Positions 18,621 through 20,460 of a stretch of DNA of 20,460 nt are shown piece after piece; the stretch's first letter is position 1; the number at the start of each line of letters is the position of its first letter. The DNA lies in the NCBI RefSeq assembly GCF_004359215.1, contig NC_090616.1, positions 241,769-262,228 on the forward strand, in the 5' to 3' direction. The notes under the pieces were generated by a model. It was not told the DNA's origin and made no database searches. It was given only the letters and a program-made list of their open reading frames with translations. This stretch comes from Bremia lactucae (taxonomy: Eukaryota; Oomycota; Peronosporomycetes; Peronosporales; Peronosporaceae). The position numbers and the translations under genes are program-made.

Positions 18621-19140
18621 CTAGTAACTTAGTTTTCTGGTTCTGCGTGGTTTTGGGTTACCTTGCGTATGTTTGAAATTTTTTGCTTCAATGATGAACC
18701 AATTAATCGAGACTGTGAGTCCTATCACGAGAAACAGCAGCACGAACACGTGAAGCGAGTCTTCTAGCTCCGTATAGATAACCGCTAGCATCACGATAAA
18801 TAGCAGCGCCAGTACCGCGTTTAGCACAATCACGAACTCGCGACTGCCAGGCCGCATCACATTCTGCACCGCACTTCCCATGGACAAGAAATATAGCCTG
18901 AAAATGTTAAGAAAAGATCTTTGACTACAGAGCGAGCCCAATGCTCCCTATTCGTTAAAAAAGTTTGGCGGCTCGAGAATGTAGTTTTTCACAAATAAAA
19001 GTTAAAATGCACCTATTTCGTAATCTAATGGCTTTCCGGTCACTGCTTTTGGAATCGCTCGAGTATTGAGCCAGCATCTTGTCTTTTTCATACGAGGTCG
19101 AGCCGGGTGAATTTGCAATCGCTGCAAGCTGTTGCTTCAT
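18621..19140 (-). CDS. PKR1: PKR1-like V-ATPase assembly factor, two exons
   Basis: PKR1 is a small ER membrane protein that helps assemble the V0 sector of the vacuolar H+-ATPase. Exon 1 (19140-19013) starts MKQQLAAIANSPGS and ends in phase 2; a 115-bp intron (GTGCAT donor at 19012, CTTAACATTTTCAG acceptor ending at 18898) restores the frame in exon 2 (18897-18621), giving 134 residues. The exon 2 part contains a PG-containing segment (MRPGSREF), two hydrophobic stretches (VLNAVLALLFIVMLAVI and VFVLLFLVIGLTVSINWFI) and a WFIxE motif after the second, as in yeast and other PKR1 proteins (RPG/PGT, two TM helices, WFxxEL). The C-terminus is basic. The 42-residue N-terminal extension is not part of the yeast protein. 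The splice join is inferred from phase and consensus sites only. Confidence 0.68.
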
Positions 19141-19282
19141 CTCATGACGACTTAGTGCAGCACCGCCTGACTGAACAAATCAGTTGCCTCAATTGGATGT
19201 CGAGTAGTCATCAATAACGTTACTCGCATGCCCCAAGATCGTAATCTTTGTAATCCATAATGATTTCAGGAAACATTAAAAG

Positions 19283-19838
19283 TGTAACGGTCTAAAGTTG
19301 CCCTAATGTTACACAGCCCCCGTCAAGTACACTTGGTGTACTTCAAAGGATGGTCAATTACTAAATTATAGTAATTAGACTTAACACTCGTGGTGCACAT
19401 TTTGTGACCAACCCTTGTGGATGTGATGCACATGCATGCATTCACATTAAGAGGGATGACGCCCAGCGTCATCCGTGATGACGGCTAGCGTCATCCGTTA
19501 CGCGAGGTATCTAGAAAGATATGCTCGCAATACATATTAAATGTTATCTATAGAGATAACATTTTAATTGGTAAAAATAGGTATTTGTACTTAATTCTAT
19601 TAAATATAAATCAGTCTGAAACCTATTTCCTGCTTGGTAAGTGCGCACGAGGAGACGGATTACCGCTTCCGTGACGACACTTAACCAGAGTACTTAGTGT
19701 GTTGGGTGAGGTCGCTTGCGCGCCCACCACAACTACCTCACTACACGCAAGAGAAGCAGGTTTAACCGCTTCCTCGCTGTGCTAGGGTGTGTGTTTAAGT
19801 AGAGCGTGGCCGCGTTAATTACGACGTGCCCGCCTACA
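19283..19838 (+). repeat. LTR of Ty3/Gypsy-type retroelement, copy C
   Basis: The 556-bp segment starts TGTAACGG at 19283 and ends CCTACA, matching copies A and B. The hairpin array is intact at 19454-19495. It lies 142 bp upstream of the PKR1-like start codon, which reads the other way, and so may overlap or border that gene's promoter. It is followed by the common leader and an intact gag start, so it is the 5' LTR of an element that continues past the window. Confidence 0.85.
19454..19495 (+). repeat. tandem hairpins in the LTR, copy C
   Basis: The same two inverted repeats as at 1705-1746 (GGATGACGC/GCGTCATCC, then GATGACG/CGTCATC) occur unchanged in this copy. Confidence 0.85.
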
Positions 19839-19894
19839 CTTGGTAGCACTTGAAATCCTTCCCTAGACCCGCATCTCTGCGTGTGTACGTAAGG

Positions 19895-20460
19895 ATGAGC
19901 CTCGACATTGATTATGCTCATTTTCCCCACCTCTCCGAACATCATCGGGAGGTGGCAGGGCTTATGGCGCAGGGACTTGGTGAACAAGCCCTGGCCCAGT
20001 TGGAGCAGTTTGAGGCATTCGTGGTAGGACAGCGGAGGGCCGCGTCCGAGGCACAGGGCCATGGTGCGGCGGAGTCCGTCACTCAGACTCAGGATGAGCT
20101 GAGGCATGAGCAGGCTCGGAGCGAGGATCTTAACAGGACTGTTAAGATGCTCTCTGCCCGGCCGCATCAGCCGAGGCCTATTCGGATAGACCCGCCCAAG
20201 TTCGATGGAACTGCGGCGCACACGATTGTCCACTGGCTTTTAGCCGTGGAGCAATGCGGTGTCGCCCAGCTCATCGAGGACGACAGCCGGATGGTGTCGT
20301 ACGCCATGTCGCATCTGCGCGGTAAGGCCTCAGAGTGGGCTTACTCGGCGCTTATGGCGGACAGAAAGGCGTTCCCTACATGGGCGATCTTTAAGGAAAA
20401 GATTCGCGCCATGTACCAGCCGCCGAACAACGAAGTGTTGCTTCAGGCGCGCTTCTTTGG
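19895..20460 (+). CDS. retrotransposon Gag, open to the window edge, copy C
   Basis: From ATG 19895 the frame is open for 188 codons and runs off the window. It begins MSLDIDYAHFPHLSEHH, continues through a Gln/Glu/Arg-rich, probably coiled segment (about residues 35-90), and enters the retrotransposon gag domain (FDGTAAHTIVHWLLAVEQCG, LRGKASEWAYSAL, FPTWAIFKEKIRAMYQPP). Relative to copies A and B it lacks 12 codons (RLLGSPPE-like segment) between EQALA and QLEQF, without breaking the frame. It has none of the frameshifts seen in the other two copies, so it is the only potentially intact Gag here. Whether pol is intact cannot be seen. Confidence 0.82.
   Translation, partial: MSLDIDYAHFPHLSEHHREVAGLMAQGLGEQALAQLEQFEAFVVGQRRAASEAQGHGAAESVTQTQDELRHEQARSEDLNRTVKMLSARPHQPRPIRIDPPKFDGTAAHTIVHWLLAVEQCGVAQLIEDDSRMVSYAMSHLRGKASEWAYSALMADRKAFPTWAIFKEKIRAMYQPPNNEVLLQARFF

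Overview
The window looks like nuclear DNA of an oomycete (Phytophthora or downy-mildew type). The evidence is eukaryotic housekeeping genes with few short GT-AG introns (43 to 115 bp), very tight gene spacing, a eukaryotic acetate kinase with a presequence-like N-terminus, and Ty3/Gypsy retroelement fragments of a kind familiar from oomycete genomes. No database search was possible; identities come from recognised motifs.

Layout. (1) 1-1530: a possible LTR tail (1-253), mostly unassigned sequence, and a small two-exon candidate gene (1155-1423). (2) 1531-6042: a retroelement block. A plus-strand LTR (1531-2085) is followed by a broken gag fused to an integrase fragment. A minus-strand LTR (5950-5382) is followed by a decayed gag, protease and pre-RT region. 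The two remnants face each other, and an extra LTR scrap lies at 5964-6042. (3) 6193-19140: a compact gene island holding, in order, a coiled-coil protein (+), acetate kinase (+), NOC1/MAK21/CEBPZ ribosome-biogenesis factor (-), NUP160-like nucleoporin (-), SFT2 Golgi membrane protein (+) and a PKR1-like V-ATPase assembly factor (-). (4) 19283-20460: a third copy of the same retroelement family on the plus strand, with a 556-bp LTR and a gag reading frame still open where the window stops.

The island genes are general cell functions (acetate metabolism, 60S ribosome assembly, nuclear pore, vesicle traffic, V-ATPase assembly) and do not form one pathway. Their order shows a convergent pair (acetate kinase/NOC1), a tandem pair (NUP160 to NOC1, about 140 bp apart), a divergent pair (NUP160/SFT2) and a convergent pair (SFT2/PKR1).

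I found no clear new multi-gene system. The most interesting points are the LTR hairpin array rich in TGACG motifs, an 18-bp perfect palindrome unique to one LTR, the inverted retroelement arrangement, a 32-bp tandem repeat upstream of acetate kinase, the acetate kinase presequence, an unrecognised coiled-coil protein, and several gene models that only work once short introns are inferred.
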